In this document: positions 1-8,838 of the stretch, one piece after another | Position numbering within the stretch: position 1 is the first letter of the stretch | Layout: each line of letters opens with the position of its first letter | From: Sphingobacteriales bacterium 50-39 | GTDB lineage: Bacteria > Bacteroidota > Bacteroidia > Chitinophagales > Chitinophagaceae | DNA: 64,000 nt | Reading direction: 5' to 3' | Assembly: GCA_001898505.1 (NCBI GenBank) | Contig: MKTZ01000010.1 | Span: forward strand, 290,741-354,740 | Program-made: the position numbers and the translations under genes | Notes under the pieces: generated by a model | What the model saw: only the letters and a program-made list of their open reading frames with translations | The model's database searches: none | What the model was told of the DNA's origin: nothing

Positions 1-594
1 GGCCCGGTATACAATATCGGTCCTGATGCCAGCCAGGCCGCGCATAACCCTCATGTGTCATGGTTGAACAGCATTTATATGAATGCCAGCGGGCCATTGC
101 TCAAAGCAAGGCTGATGACTGCCACAGAGGTCCATTTCATCCTGGCGGAAGCGGCCCTGAAGGGGTGGGCAGCCGGGGATGCTGCCACGCATTATAATGC
201 CGCCATACAGGCGTCCTTCGTCGCCTGGGGGATTTCGGGTCAGTATGCTGCGTATATCGCCCAGCCGGCAGTAGCGTATGCCGGAACCGTAGAGCAGCTC
301 ATCACACAAAAATGGATTGCGTCCTGGACGGCGGCTACAGAGTCCTGGTTCGACTTCCGCCGCACGGGCTATCCTGCGCTGGTATCCGGGCCCAATGCCA
401 AAGCGCCGGTGCTTCCCATCCGGCTGTACTATATGCTGGACGAGCGTAACCTGAACCCTGCCAATATCAAGATCGCGGAGGCTAACCTGCAGACCACGAC
501 CTATTCGGGTTATGGCGCCGATGCCACCAACGGCTTTTCGAACAGCGCCTGGTCGAGGCCCTGGATCAGCCAGGGAACGGGTAAGCCATGGTAA
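1..594 (+). CDS. SusD-like outer-membrane lipoprotein, C-terminal part (5' end outside window)
   Basis: The reading frame is open from the first base and closes at 592-594, so this is the last 197 residues of a longer protein. The fragment contains ESWFDFRRTGYPAL and, shortly after, LPIRLYYMLDERNLNP. Both resemble the C-terminal part of the SusD/RagB-like (SusD-like_2) nutrient-binding lipoproteins of Bacteroidota. Such proteins cap a SusC TonB-dependent channel and bind oligomeric substrate at the cell surface. The partner susC would be expected just upstream, outside the window. The next gene starts 13 bases downstream on the same strand, so the following hydrolases are probably co-transcribed with it. 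The substrate is unknown. Confidence 0.85.
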   Translation, partial: GPVYNIGPDASQAAHNPHVSWLNSIYMNASGPLLKARLMTATEVHFILAEAALKGWAAGDAATHYNAAIQASFVAWGISGQYAAYIAQPAVAYAGTVEQLITQKWIASWTAATESWFDFRRTGYPALVSGPNAKAPVLPIRLYYMLDERNLNPANIKIAEANLQTTTYSGYGADATNGFSNSAWSRPWISQGTGKPW

Positions 595-607
595 TACATA
601 AAAGTCA

Positions 608-1903
608 ATGTCTATGAACAGGATGATATCGGTGTTGTTTTGTGTGCCGTTGCTGGCTGTATCGTTATTCCATGGTGATGCAGCAAGGGCCCAGGCATTA
701 AGGGCGGGGGCGGCTGTCCGCGTCATCACACCTGACCCGCTGCTGCCTGTGTCAGGGGGTATCGGCACTCCCAACCCGACCCATGAGAAAAAAGGGGAAC
801 TGACCGTGCGGGCGCTTGTATTGGAGAAAGGGAGCACGCGCATCGCCATAGTGGGCGTGGATAACCTGGGCTGGACGGCAGTATTGGGCGACAGGTCTCG
901 GGCCCTGATCAAGGGTATACCACCTGAGAATGTACTTATCGGCGCCACGCATACGCACAGCGCGCCGGATGCTTATGCATTCCCCGATGAATCGGGGCGG
1001 ACGGGAGCCGACCTACAGTATCTCGATTGGTGTACTCACCAGATAGCCGACGCGGTGAACGAAGCAGTGCGGAATCTCATGCCTGCCGTGCTGAAGACAG
1101 CGGTGGGCGAGGCCAGGGGCAAGATCGCCTACAACTATTATGCGGACCAGCTGTACGATCCTCGTTGCGGGGTGATCCAGGCGCTGGCTGCAACAGGGGA
1201 GGGGAAGGGCCGTCCTATCGCCACATTGGTAAACTATGCCATCCATCCGGAGGTCATCGGTAGTCACCGCGGCATTTTGAGCCCTGATCTTTGTGGTCCG
1301 TTGTACGACCGGATAGTATCAAAAGGGGGCGGTGTCGCCCTGTTCATGAACAGCGCACAGGGAGGGATGGTGACCGCGGACAACCGGCTGGGTAATGGAA
1401 AAGAGGCCAACGACTATGAAGAGTGTACGAGGATCGGCCAGCTGCTGGCCGATGAAGCCCTGCGTATCGTTGGGGATGCGCCCATCCAGAAGGATCCTTC
1501 TCTCATCTGCGCCAGCCGTGTCATCAAGTTACCGGTGGAAAATCCTGTGATGAAATACATCCTCAACAAAACGCCTCTGAGAAGCCCTTCAGCCGGTGAG
1601 GACTCGGTGTCTACCCGGATCAACCTGCTGAATATCGGCAGCGCCCAGGTGCTGACCATTCCCGGAGAAGCCTTACCCAATATCGGATATTATGTAAAAA
1701 GACATATGCATACCACTCAGCCTTTTCTTTTTGGCCTCACCAATGATGCGTTTGGGTATATGCTGACCAAGGTGGATTTCAGGAGCTTTAAAAGATACGA
1801 GTATGTCAGCAATACTTCCCTGGGCGAGATGACGGGGGAGATATATATGGAGCAAGCCCTCCGGCTTATCGATGACAGCCCGCCTGCATCGCAGGGGAAA
1901 TAA
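608..1903 (+). CDS. Neutral/alkaline ceramidase-like secreted hydrolase
   Basis: This 431-residue protein has an N-terminal signal peptide ending around ARAQA. It carries the zinc-site signature of the neutral ceramidase family: THTHSAPD with H115 and H117, and later NYAIHPEVIGSH. Family members cleave the amide bond of ceramides, but many Bacteroidota homologues sit in polymer-degradation loci and have no tested substrate. The position of the usual nucleophile motif (GDVSPN in true ceramidases) reads GGMVTADN here, so ceramide hydrolysis should not be assumed. The protein is also shorter than true ceramidases (about 650-750 residues) and lacks their C-terminal domain. It lies 13 bases after the SusD-like gene and 42 before the PqaA-like gene, in an apparent operon. 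Confidence 0.8.
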   Translation: MSMNRMISVLFCVPLLAVSLFHGDAARAQALRAGAAVRVITPDPLLPVSGGIGTPNPTHEKKGELTVRALVLEKGSTRIAIVGVDNLGWTAVLGDRSRALIKGIPPENVLIGATHTHSAPDAYAFPDESGRTGADLQYLDWCTHQIADAVNEAVRNLMPAVLKTAVGEARGKIAYNYYADQLYDPRCGVIQALAATGEGKGRPIATLVNYAIHPEVIGSHRGILSPDLCGPLYDRIVSKGGGVALFMNSAQGGMVTADNRLGNGKEANDYEECTRIGQLLADEALRIVGDAPIQKDPSLICASRVIKLPVENPVMKYILNKTPLRSPSAGEDSVSTRINLLNIGSAQVLTIPGEALPNIGYYVKRHMHTTQPFLFGLTNDAFGYMLTKVDFRSFKRYEYVSNTSLGEMTGEIYMEQALRLIDDSPPASQGK

Positions 1904-1945
1904 TGTCCGAACAATACCATCAATTTATAAACGTGTAAAATACTC

Positions 1946-3334
1946 ATGAACAAGACCTTTTTTCAATTCAAGACTTTTTTGATCTGCCAGCTCAGCTGCC
2001 TGTTGTTGATCCAGGGGGCTTTTGCTCAATCTTCGAACCCTGCCGGAGAGCCGACCGTACCATCCAATGCTCTCCGGCATTATCTTGACAACGGCGATAC
2101 GACTTTCCGTTGGGAGGTCAGGGAAAGCTATGCCGTGGGCGAAGTCACTGCCTACAATGTGAAGCTGACCTCTCAGACATGGCGCGGCATTCCCTGGGTT
2201 CATCAGCTGGTTATCTTTGTTCCCAAGGAGACCGTTTATGACGGGGCCCTGTTGTTTGTCACGGGCGGGGCGGTCAAGGACGGTGAGCCCAAATGGGCAG
2301 GGAAGGATGACAAGCTGTTGAACTCCATTCATACACTGGCATCGAAGAACAAAGCCATTGTCGCCGTATTGAAACAAACACCCAACCAGCCTTTGTATGG
2401 CGATCTGACGGAAGATGCGCTGATCTCCTATACGCTGCACCAGTTCAAGAAGGACGGAGATTATACGTGGCCGCTCCTGTTCCCCATGGTGAAGTCGGCC
2501 AGACGGGCTATGGATGCCATACAGCAATTTGCCGGCACGCGGCTGCATCATCCTGTGAGCCGCTTTGTGGTATCGGGAGCTTCGAAACGCGGGTGGACCA
2601 CCTGGCTCACCGGCGCTAATGACCAGCGGGTGGAGGCCATCGGCCCCATGGTCATCGACATCCTCAATATGCCGGTGAACCTGGACTACCAGATCAAGGC
2701 CTGGCATGAATACAGTATCCAGATCGAAGATTATGTGAAATTGGGTATTCCCCAGGAGGCGCATACGGAGAGCGGTGGCGCCATCAACGCGATGGTCGAT
2801 CCTTATTCCTATCGCAGGAGTCTCACTATGCCCAAGATGATCTTTATGGGCACCAATGACGAGTATTGGGTCGTCGATGCGATCAAGAACTATTATGACA
2901 GCATCCCCGGCCGTAACATGATACATTATGTACCCAATGCCGGTCATGACCTGGGGGATGGCAAACAGGCTTTTGCGGCGCTGAGCGCTTTTTTCGGACA
3001 GACCCTGAAGCATAGCGCCTATCCTGTCTGCAGCTGGAGCACGAAGGTAAAAAAGGGCGAGGTGACCGTGACAGTCGGCGCCACATCCGGCGTCCTTACC
3101 GATGCCATCCTCTGGTCGGCCGATTCGGAGAACATGATCTTCCGTAAATCTGTCTGGACGGGCAAGAGCCTGGGAGGAGCGGGGAGATCGAAGATCGTGT
3201 TCACGGAGAAGTTCCCCGGATCGGGCTTCCGGGCCTTTTATCTCGACCTCAAATACAAGGATGCCAACGGGGGAGAATATACGGAAAGCACGCGGATGTT
3301 TGTGGCGGACAAGGATGAATTGAAATTGCATTAA
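1946..3334 (+). CDS. PhoPQ-activated pathogenicity-related (PqaA-like) alpha/beta hydrolase
   Basis: This 462-residue protein has a signal peptide (hydrophobic stretch ending GAFAQ). It matches the PqaA family of alpha/beta-hydrolase-fold proteins: YGDLTEDALISYTL, a nucleophile elbow GASKRGW with S213, a MGTNDEYW segment supplying the acidic residue, and PNAGHDLGDG supplying the histidine. The C-terminal 110 residues look like the accessory beta domain usual in the family. PqaA is known as a PhoP-activated Salmonella protein of unclear chemistry, so only a secreted esterase/hydrolase role is supported. The gene is third in the run of secreted hydrolases behind the SusD-like gene, 11 bases before the next one. 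Confidence 0.8.
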   Translation: MNKTFFQFKTFLICQLSCLLLIQGAFAQSSNPAGEPTVPSNALRHYLDNGDTTFRWEVRESYAVGEVTAYNVKLTSQTWRGIPWVHQLVIFVPKETVYDGALLFVTGGAVKDGEPKWAGKDDKLLNSIHTLASKNKAIVAVLKQTPNQPLYGDLTEDALISYTLHQFKKDGDYTWPLLFPMVKSARRAMDAIQQFAGTRLHHPVSRFVVSGASKRGWTTWLTGANDQRVEAIGPMVIDILNMPVNLDYQIKAWHEYSIQIEDYVKLGIPQEAHTESGGAINAMVDPYSYRRSLTMPKMIFMGTNDEYWVVDAIKNYYDSIPGRNMIHYVPNAGHDLGDGKQAFAALSAFFGQTLKHSAYPVCSWSTKVKKGEVTVTVGATSGVLTDAILWSADSENMIFRKSVWTGKSLGGAGRSKIVFTEKFPGSGFRAFYLDLKYKDANGGEYTESTRMFVADKDELKLH

Positions 3335-3345
3335 TAACAGGCAGA

Positions 3346-4437
3346 ATGATAGGGAAAAGTTTTTGGATGGCGCTTGGCTTTCTTTTAGCGGAGTTGCATG
3401 CCGGCCGTGCGCAGCAGAAGGTAGAGAACCTGATCATCGTCACCACCGACGGGTTGCGCTGGCAGGAGGTGTTCAATGGGATGGACAGCGCTATAGCCCA
3501 TAAGGCGCAATTCAACCAGGGTGACAGCGCGTATATTTTCGGCCGCTATTGGAGCGATGACGTTGCCGCACGTAGAAAGAAGCTATTCCCTTTTCTCTGG
3601 TCTGTATTTGCCGCCAATGGCCAGCTCTTCGGCAACGTGGCGCTGGGCAGTGAGGTCAGTGTGGCCAACGGGTACCACTTCTCCTACCCCGGCTACAATG
3701 AGATATTTACCGGATACCCTGATACGGCGATCAACACCAATGCCTTCAGGGATAACCCGAATGTGAATGTGCTGGAATATATTCAACGGGCGCCCGGTTT
3801 TAAGGATAAGGTGGCTGCCTTCGGGTCCTGGGAAGCGTACCACCGGATATTGAATAGCCGGAGATGCGGATTTCCCGTCGTGGCGGCATTCGATACCATA
3901 CCCTGGAAGAACCCTACATCCAGGGAGCGACTCATCGATGCGATGAAGCAGGCTTCTTATAAGCCCGAAGGCGAGGAAGGGTGCATGGATGTATTTACCC
4001 ATTTTTCCGCCATGGAGTATCTGAGGACGAGGCGACCGAGAGTACTGTATGTGGCGTATCTCGAGACGGACGAGTGGGCCCATCAGAAGATGTACAGGAA
4101 TTACCTGGACGCGGCGCATCATGTGGATGAATGGTTGCGGCAGTTCTGGGAGTTCCTGCGGGCTGATCCGCAATACAGGAACAATACTGTACTATGGGTC
4201 ACTACCGATCATGGCCGGGGCGACAGGAACAAGGAGAAATGGACCAGCCATGGCGGTATCACCGAGGCGTCCCAGATATGGTTTGGCGTTATGGGGCCGG
4301 GGTTGCCAGCGAGGGGGGAAGTGAGATCATCCGCGCTGATATGGCAAAAACAGTTTGCACAGACATTCGCGGGTCTGCTCGGACTGGTATTTACGGCTGA
4401 CCATCCCGTAGCAGAGGCCATCCGGCAGATATGGTAG
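3346..4437 (+). CDS. Alkaline-phosphatase-superfamily secreted hydrolase
   Basis: A 363-residue protein with a short N-terminal hydrophobic export signal. The metal-binding signatures of the alkaline phosphatase/phosphodiesterase/sulfatase superfamily are visible: IVTTDGLRWQEVF near residues 31-43, with T33/T34 and D35 at the nucleophile and metal site, and WVTTDHGRGDRNKEKW toward the C-terminus. Close homologues are often labelled phosphoglyceromutase-like, but that name is not informative for an exported enzyme. A phosphate-ester or phosphodiester substrate is likely. It follows the PqaA-like gene by 11 bases and precedes the GDPD fusion by 46 bases, which suggests a common substrate containing phosphate esters. 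The exact substrate cannot be read from the sequence. Confidence 0.7.
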   Translation: MIGKSFWMALGFLLAELHAGRAQQKVENLIIVTTDGLRWQEVFNGMDSAIAHKAQFNQGDSAYIFGRYWSDDVAARRKKLFPFLWSVFAANGQLFGNVALGSEVSVANGYHFSYPGYNEIFTGYPDTAINTNAFRDNPNVNVLEYIQRAPGFKDKVAAFGSWEAYHRILNSRRCGFPVVAAFDTIPWKNPTSRERLIDAMKQASYKPEGEEGCMDVFTHFSAMEYLRTRRPRVLYVAYLETDEWAHQKMYRNYLDAAHHVDEWLRQFWEFLRADPQYRNNTVLWVTTDHGRGDRNKEKWTSHGGITEASQIWFGVMGPGLPARGEVRSSALIWQKQFAQTFAGLLGLVFTADHPVAEAIRQIW

Positions 4438-4483
4438 ATATAAGCTGATAATTAAAATAAATATCTTTTTCATTTATTAGATC

Positions 4484-7150
4484 ATGAAAACACTGAATGC
4501 ATTTTATCGTGGGTTTTTACTTTTCTTTCTGGTTGCAGGCCTGGTTATGAGTGCGCGGGCACAGGGGGCGCTGTCCACACTGCCCGCCGTCAGACATGGA
4601 TTTGTCGTCATTGCACACCGGGGCGACCATGTCAAAATGCCCGAGAATACAGTAGCTGCCGTAGAGGCAGCCATTCGCAGCGGTGTCGACTATGTGGAGC
4701 TCGATCTGCGGACGACGAAGGATGGTCAGCTGGTGTTAAGCCATGACGGCACCGTGGATCGTATGACGAATGGGAAGGGTAAGGTCAGGGACTTTACGTT
4801 TGAGGAGATCAGAAAGCTGAAGGTCGGTAAGGAGGGAAACTATCGTATCCCCACGTTCAGGGAAATATTGAAAGCGTGTAAAGGGCGAATGAACATATAC
4901 CTGGATTTTAAAGATGCCGATCCGGGGGAGACCTACCGTCAAATAAAGGAGGCTGGGATGGAGAAGCAGGTGGTGGTCTATCTGAACAGGGAGGAGCAGT
5001 ATGGTCAATGGAAGAAGGTGGCGCCTGCCATGCCGCTGATGAGCAGTATACCTGATCAGATAAAGACGCCTCAGCAGCTCCGGGCATTCCTGGACATGGC
5101 GAAACTGGAGGTGCTGGATAATGTGTATGACACTGCCCTGCAAGCCGTCGTCCGGGAGAAGGGGATAGCTCTTTGGCTGGATGTGGAGAGCGAGGATGAG
5201 GGGCCCAAAACCTGGGACCAGGCTCTTTCCCAGCCGATACAGGGAGTACAGACGGACCATCCCGAGGCGCTTGTGCAATACCTGCAACAGACCCACCGCC
5301 GGGATGGGGGTGACAGGACAGCGAGCCTGCCGGCCGCGGGAGCTTCAACGGGAGGATATGCGTTGCCGGCATATCGGAAGATGTCGGACATTTCTTATGG
5401 GCCTGACAAGGAAAATATAATGGACGCCTATATACCCCGTGAATATGATGATGCAAAGGTCATCCTATACCTGCATGGAGGTGGATGGACGGGAGGGGAT
5501 AAGGGCGAACTGCCGGCGTCCCTGATCGAGGAGCTGGCGAGGAGGAAGTATATAGTCGTCTCCATGAACTACCGGCTGGTGAGGGATGGGAAGAACAGGT
5601 TCCCTGCGCAGATGGAAGATATTACACAGGCGATGGCGTTCATTTCACGCAATGCGGGCAAATACCACTATGATGGAAATTCGTTTGCCCTGATGGGCGG
5701 CAGTGCAGGCGGTCATCTTGCCATGTTATATGCTTATGGGTATGACACGGCCAGGCGGGTGAAGACGGTGATAGACCTCTGGGGTCCTACGGACCTATCG
5801 GATAAGGCTGTACGTGCAGGCAACAAGGATGCGGATGCCAAGGTGGTCAATTTGTTGGGAGTGGCCGATCCGCAGGCGCAGCTGTGCCTGGATGCCAGCC
5901 CTTATGTGCGGATTAACAGGGAGTCCGGCGTGCCCACTATCCTATTCCATGGAGAGGAGGATCCCCTGGTGGATGTCAGCCAGGCTAAGAAAATGTATCA
6001 AAAGCTGTCTTCTTTGGGAATTCCTGCGCAACTGGAGCTGTATCCTCATGAAAAGCATGGTGTAGGCGCCGCTGCGGCTGCGGATGTGTTCGTAAAGACC
6101 CTGACCTGGCTGGGGAAGTATTACCCTGCTGCGGGGCTTGTAAAAGCCGATGCACTACCTGTCCAGGCCAATACCGCGCCTGTGCAGGTGGATACCCGGC
6201 CTTATGCCGAGCGACTGGGCTGGCCGAAGGGCGCGAAGGTCATTATCTTCCATGTCGATGACGCGGGCATGTCGGTGAACTCGAATGAAGGCGCCATCAA
6301 TTCCATCGAGAAGGGTGTAGCGACATCCACCAGCATCATGATGCCTTGCGGCTGGGCGGCGAGCTTTGCCAAATATGCCGTCGAGAAGGGGTATGATGCC
6401 GGATTGCATTTAACATTGACCTCCGAATGGCACCATTACAGATGGGGGCCGCTGGCCGGCGTGAAGCAGGTTCCCGGTCTCACCGATAAAGAATGGTGCC
6501 TCTGGCCGGAGCCGGAGGATGTCATACAGCATGCCAGCGCCGATGAGGTGGAGGCGGAGATACGTGCACAGCTGGCAAGGGCTTTGTCGGTGGGGTTGCA
6601 TCCTACGCACCTGGATTCGCATATGGGTACTTTATTTGCCAGCCGTGCCTACCTGGAAAGATATATCAAAGTGGGTATTGAAAGTAAGATCCCTGTCATG
6701 TTCCCGGGCGGGAACAATAAATTGCTTATTGCGAATTTGAAGCAGGCCGCTCCGGACATGCTAAAGGATGCGCATGCCGTGGGCGAGATGATCTGGAAAG
6801 CGGGCTTGCCGGTGCTGGATGATCTGGTGACCTATAGTGGGGAGTGGAAGCCGCAGCCGGTGAATGGGAAGGTCAGTCCAGAGGCGTATGCGAAGTTCAA
6901 GGTGAAGAAGTTCGAAGAGGCCATCGACAGCATGGAGCCAGGGGTGGCTATGTTCATCGTGCACAGCTCGGTGGTGACCGATGATTTCAGGCGGATCAGC
7001 GGCTCGGGTGATTCCCGCAATGCGGATATGCTGTCCATGATGGACCCTGAGCTGAAAGATTATATCCGGCGGAAAGGAATTATCCTGACCACCTGGAGGG
7101 AAATGATGGAAAGGCGTCAAAAATATGGCGCCAGCTTCTCTGCCAGGTAA
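4484..7150 (+). CDS. Three-enzyme fusion: GDPD, alpha/beta esterase, YdjC/ChbG-like deacetylase
   Basis: This 888-residue exported protein (signal peptide ending ARAQG) joins three catalytic modules. Residues ~35-270 are a glycerophosphodiester phosphodiesterase: H45-R46-G47, PENT, E72/D74 and H87-D88. Residues ~290-550 are a BD-FAE/carboxylesterase-like alpha/beta hydrolase: oxyanion motif HGGG at 331-334, nucleophile S407 in GGSAGG, acid in EEDPLVD and the histidine in HEKHG. Residues ~570-885 resemble YdjC/ChbG carbohydrate deacetylases: metal aspartates D592/D593 in HVDDAG, then LHLTL and HLDSHMG. All key residues are present in each module. The reading frame is uninterrupted across both linkers. 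It ends the hydrolase run, and its last 34 bases overlap the opposite-strand thioesterase gene. Confidence 0.85.
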   Translation: MKTLNAFYRGFLLFFLVAGLVMSARAQGALSTLPAVRHGFVVIAHRGDHVKMPENTVAAVEAAIRSGVDYVELDLRTTKDGQLVLSHDGTVDRMTNGKGKVRDFTFEEIRKLKVGKEGNYRIPTFREILKACKGRMNIYLDFKDADPGETYRQIKEAGMEKQVVVYLNREEQYGQWKKVAPAMPLMSSIPDQIKTPQQLRAFLDMAKLEVLDNVYDTALQAVVREKGIALWLDVESEDEGPKTWDQALSQPIQGVQTDHPEALVQYLQQTHRRDGGDRTASLPAAGASTGGYALPAYRKMSDISYGPDKENIMDAYIPREYDDAKVILYLHGGGWTGGDKGELPASLIEELARRKYIVVSMNYRLVRDGKNRFPAQMEDITQAMAFISRNAGKYHYDGNSFALMGGSAGGHLAMLYAYGYDTARRVKTVIDLWGPTDLSDKAVRAGNKDADAKVVNLLGVADPQAQLCLDASPYVRINRESGVPTILFHGEEDPLVDVSQAKKMYQKLSSLGIPAQLELYPHEKHGVGAAAAADVFVKTLTWLGKYYPAAGLVKADALPVQANTAPVQVDTRPYAERLGWPKGAKVIIFHVDDAGMSVNSNEGAINSIEKGVATSTSIMMPCGWAASFAKYAVEKGYDAGLHLTLTSEWHHYRWGPLAGVKQVPGLTDKEWCLWPEPEDVIQHASADEVEAEIRAQLARALSVGLHPTHLDSHMGTLFASRAYLERYIKVGIESKIPVMFPGGNNKLLIANLKQAAPDMLKDAHAVGEMIWKAGLPVLDDLVTYSGEWKPQPVNGKVSPEAYAKFKVKKFEEAIDSMEPGVAMFIVHSSVVTDDFRRISGSGDSRNADMLSMMDPELKDYIRRKGIILTTWREMMERRQKYGASFSAR

Positions 7151-7524
7151 TCCGGAATACCCGTTCTTGCCATCGTATCTTTTTTAAGGAAATACAGCGA
7201 TACCTTTCCCGTGGTGAGCAGCTTGCCTTCCTGGTTGTAGACTTCCTGGTGGAATGTTATACGATGGTCCACCGGGCAGTCTTTCAGCGTCGTCCTGACT
7301 GTCAGCAGGTCGTCATAACGGGCAGGGCGGAGGTATTTTGCCGTAAACTCCACTACAGGCATGATGACGCCGCTGGCCTCCATGTCCTTATAGCTTAGTC
7401 CCAGCTGGCGGATGGCTTCCACCCGTCCCACTTCAAAATATTGCGCATAGTTGCCGTAATAAACGACATTCATCTGGTCTGTCTCTGCATAGCGGACGCG
7501 GATCTGTGTATCGCTGGTGTACAT
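7117..7524 (-). CDS. YbgC/FadM-type acyl-CoA thioesterase (hot-dog fold)
   Basis: A 135-residue protein with the 4HBT thioesterase signature: RVRYAETDQMNVVYYGNYAQ, where the aspartate is the expected catalytic residue, followed by the helix FEVGRVEAIRQLG. Length is typical of the family. It hydrolyses acyl-CoA (or acyl-ACP) thioesters in the cytoplasm; the acyl chain preferred is not known. Its 3' end overlaps the 3' end of the convergent fusion hydrolase by 34 bases. Its start codon abuts the stop of the upstream membrane-protein gene at 7524, so the two are probably translated from one message. Confidence 0.88.
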   Translation of the reverse strand: MYTSDTQIRVRYAETDQMNVVYYGNYAQYFEVGRVEAIRQLGLSYKDMEASGVIMPVVEFTAKYLRPARYDDLLTVRTTLKDCPVDHRITFHQEVYNQEGKLLTTGKVSLYFLKKDTMARTGIPDYLAEKLAPYF

Positions 7525-8072
7525 TATTCTTCTTGTTTGTTCTCTTTGATGTCCAGGCGGACAGCAATCGTTGTTTCTATAAAATTGGTAAGGGTAGGGG
7601 ATGCATATACCAGGAAAGCTCCGATGGTGGCGCGCAGTAGCTCTATGGCCAGACTGCTTTTGTTTAGATCCGGGGATCTGAGCAGTGACGGAGTGACCTT
7701 CTCGCTGAAAAGCTGGTACAGGTAGACCAGCAAATTAGGTATGGCCTGGACCAGGAAGTACAATCCTATCCCGATAAAGAGCACGAATAGGATGTTGCGA
7801 CGATCAAGGTCCCAGTAAGAGGCTTGTTCCCAGGAGCCTTCCGGCTCATCTTTCAGGATCAGCTCTGCAAACCTGCGTCCATTTCTTATGAGTATGATGC
7901 AGGCAAGAGCAGAACAAAGGAGCATGATAAAAACATATGTTAGTTGTTCCAATCCCCTATATCCATAGTAAGAGAGCGCGGACAGCATTGAAATGAGACT
8001 CTTAATAGCCTCGTAGCCGGCCAGGATACCTATAATGAGGATGGTCGTGTGGACAAGATCGATCTTTTTCAT
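7524..8072 (-). CDS. Unrecognised four-helix membrane protein
   Basis: This 182-residue protein is not recognised. Four hydrophobic segments are visible: residues ~8-30, ~43-62, ~92-115 and a weaker one near ~140-158. Between the second and third there is a charged loop containing EPEGSWEQASYW, and the tail is charged and probably cytoplasmic. It sits between DoxX (29 bases upstream on the same strand) and the thioesterase (one-base overlap), so it is likely the middle gene of a small operon. The composition suggests an inner-membrane protein. Nothing in the sequence supports an enzymatic role. Confidence 0.7.
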   Translation of the reverse strand: MKKIDLVHTTILIIGILAGYEAIKSLISMLSALSYYGYRGLEQLTYVFIMLLCSALACIILIRNGRRFAELILKDEPEGSWEQASYWDLDRRNILFVLFIGIGLYFLVQAIPNLLVYLYQLFSEKVTPSLLRSPDLNKSSLAIELLRATIGAFLVYASPTLTNFIETTIAVRLDIKENKQEE

Positions 8073-8101
8073 GAAAGGGGTTTAAGGGTTATTTAATTAA
8101 A

Positions 8102-8512
8102 CTATTTGCCCATCATTCCGTCTACGCTGATACGGCCGGGGCCTACGAGCAGGATGGAAAAGAAGGCGGCGAGATAAAGCAAAGCGGCTTCATGGACGGT
8201 AAGGGGTTGACCTTTATGAATTAAAAAGGCGGCTACTGCCATTTCGATGGCCAATACCAGGGCAACTACCCGTGTGAAGAGACCCAGGACCAGGAGCAGG
8301 GAGCATAAGACTTCCGAAAAGAGCACCAGGATAAGAGACCAGCGATGTCCAATGTGAAAAGGGTCGGAGAAAGCGCCTACCTCTTTGCTAAAATTCATGA
8401 GTTTAGGGAATCCATGGTTGATGCACATGATGAGGCCAAAAGTCAGGCGCAGCAGGAAAGCAGCCAGGTTGAAAGCGTTGTCGGAATAGGCGGTCGAGAG
8501 AAATTTTTTCAT
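8102..8512 (-). CDS. DoxX family membrane protein
   Basis: A 136-residue integral membrane protein with the DoxX layout: four hydrophobic helices, an early RLTFGLIMCINHGFPKL segment, and a conserved GLFTRVVALVLAIEM helix. Family members occur with redox or quinone-linked functions, but their role is usually unassigned. It is the first gene of the leftward operon that continues with the four-helix protein and the thioesterase. The upstream 326-base region separates it from the divergently transcribed TPR gene, so a promoter for each direction must lie there. On this strand only a weak TATCTTCG element is seen. Confidence 0.82.
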   Translation of the reverse strand: MKKFLSTAYSDNAFNLAAFLLRLTFGLIMCINHGFPKLMNFSKEVGAFSDPFHIGHRWSLILVLFSEVLCSLLLVLGLFTRVVALVLAIEMAVAAFLIHKGQPLTVHEAALLYLAAFFSILLVGPGRISVDGMMGK

Positions 8513-8838
8513 GGTGAATTTTTTGGGTGGGTCGAAGATAGAGTAATTTTAACATTAGACCATCTGCGGGTGGGTGGACCTTACGGTCCAGGGCCATTAC
8601 ACGGACGCTAAAGAATTGTCCTTCGGACGATCGGGCTGTGCCCGATCAGCCAAGGTTTTGTTAAAGGTCCGGTTATCCACAGGGTGTTTGGAACGATAAT
8701 TGGTGAAAGGTAAAATAATTAGAAACTTTATCGCGTTAAGCCGCCAATGTCCCCCGCCGGTCGGCGGGCAAGGCCGGCTCTTTCTGTAATTGATAGGAAG
8801 GATATTTGAAAAAATATAGAACATAAATTGTCTTTTTC
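8513..8838. other. 326-base divergent intergenic region with palindromes
   Basis: No convincing gene is present. The region holds a double hairpin at 8617-8647 (listed separately) and a GC-rich palindrome at 8753-8768 (CCCGCC-GGTC-GGCGGG), followed by a GCCGGC. Toward the TPR gene the sequence becomes AT-rich. No full TTTG / TAnnTTTG promoter pair could be placed with confidence for either flanking gene. Confidence 0.6.
8617..8647 (+). repeat. REP-like double hairpin (divergent copy)
   Basis: The first stem is GTCC-TTC-GGAC (8618-8628) and is followed directly by a second perfect stem, GATCGGG-CTGTG-CCCGATC (8629-8647). The first hairpin and its order match the elements at 45558-45590 and 51699-51735, while the second stem differs in sequence. 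It could also be read as a terminator, but there is no T-run and no gene ends nearby. Confidence 0.45.

Noticed and set aside
1925..3331. Long minus-strand open frame opposite the PqaA-like gene
   Set aside because: It is the complement of a clear family match, has low-complexity H/R/P-rich composition and no recognisable domain. The plus-strand gene explains the stretch.
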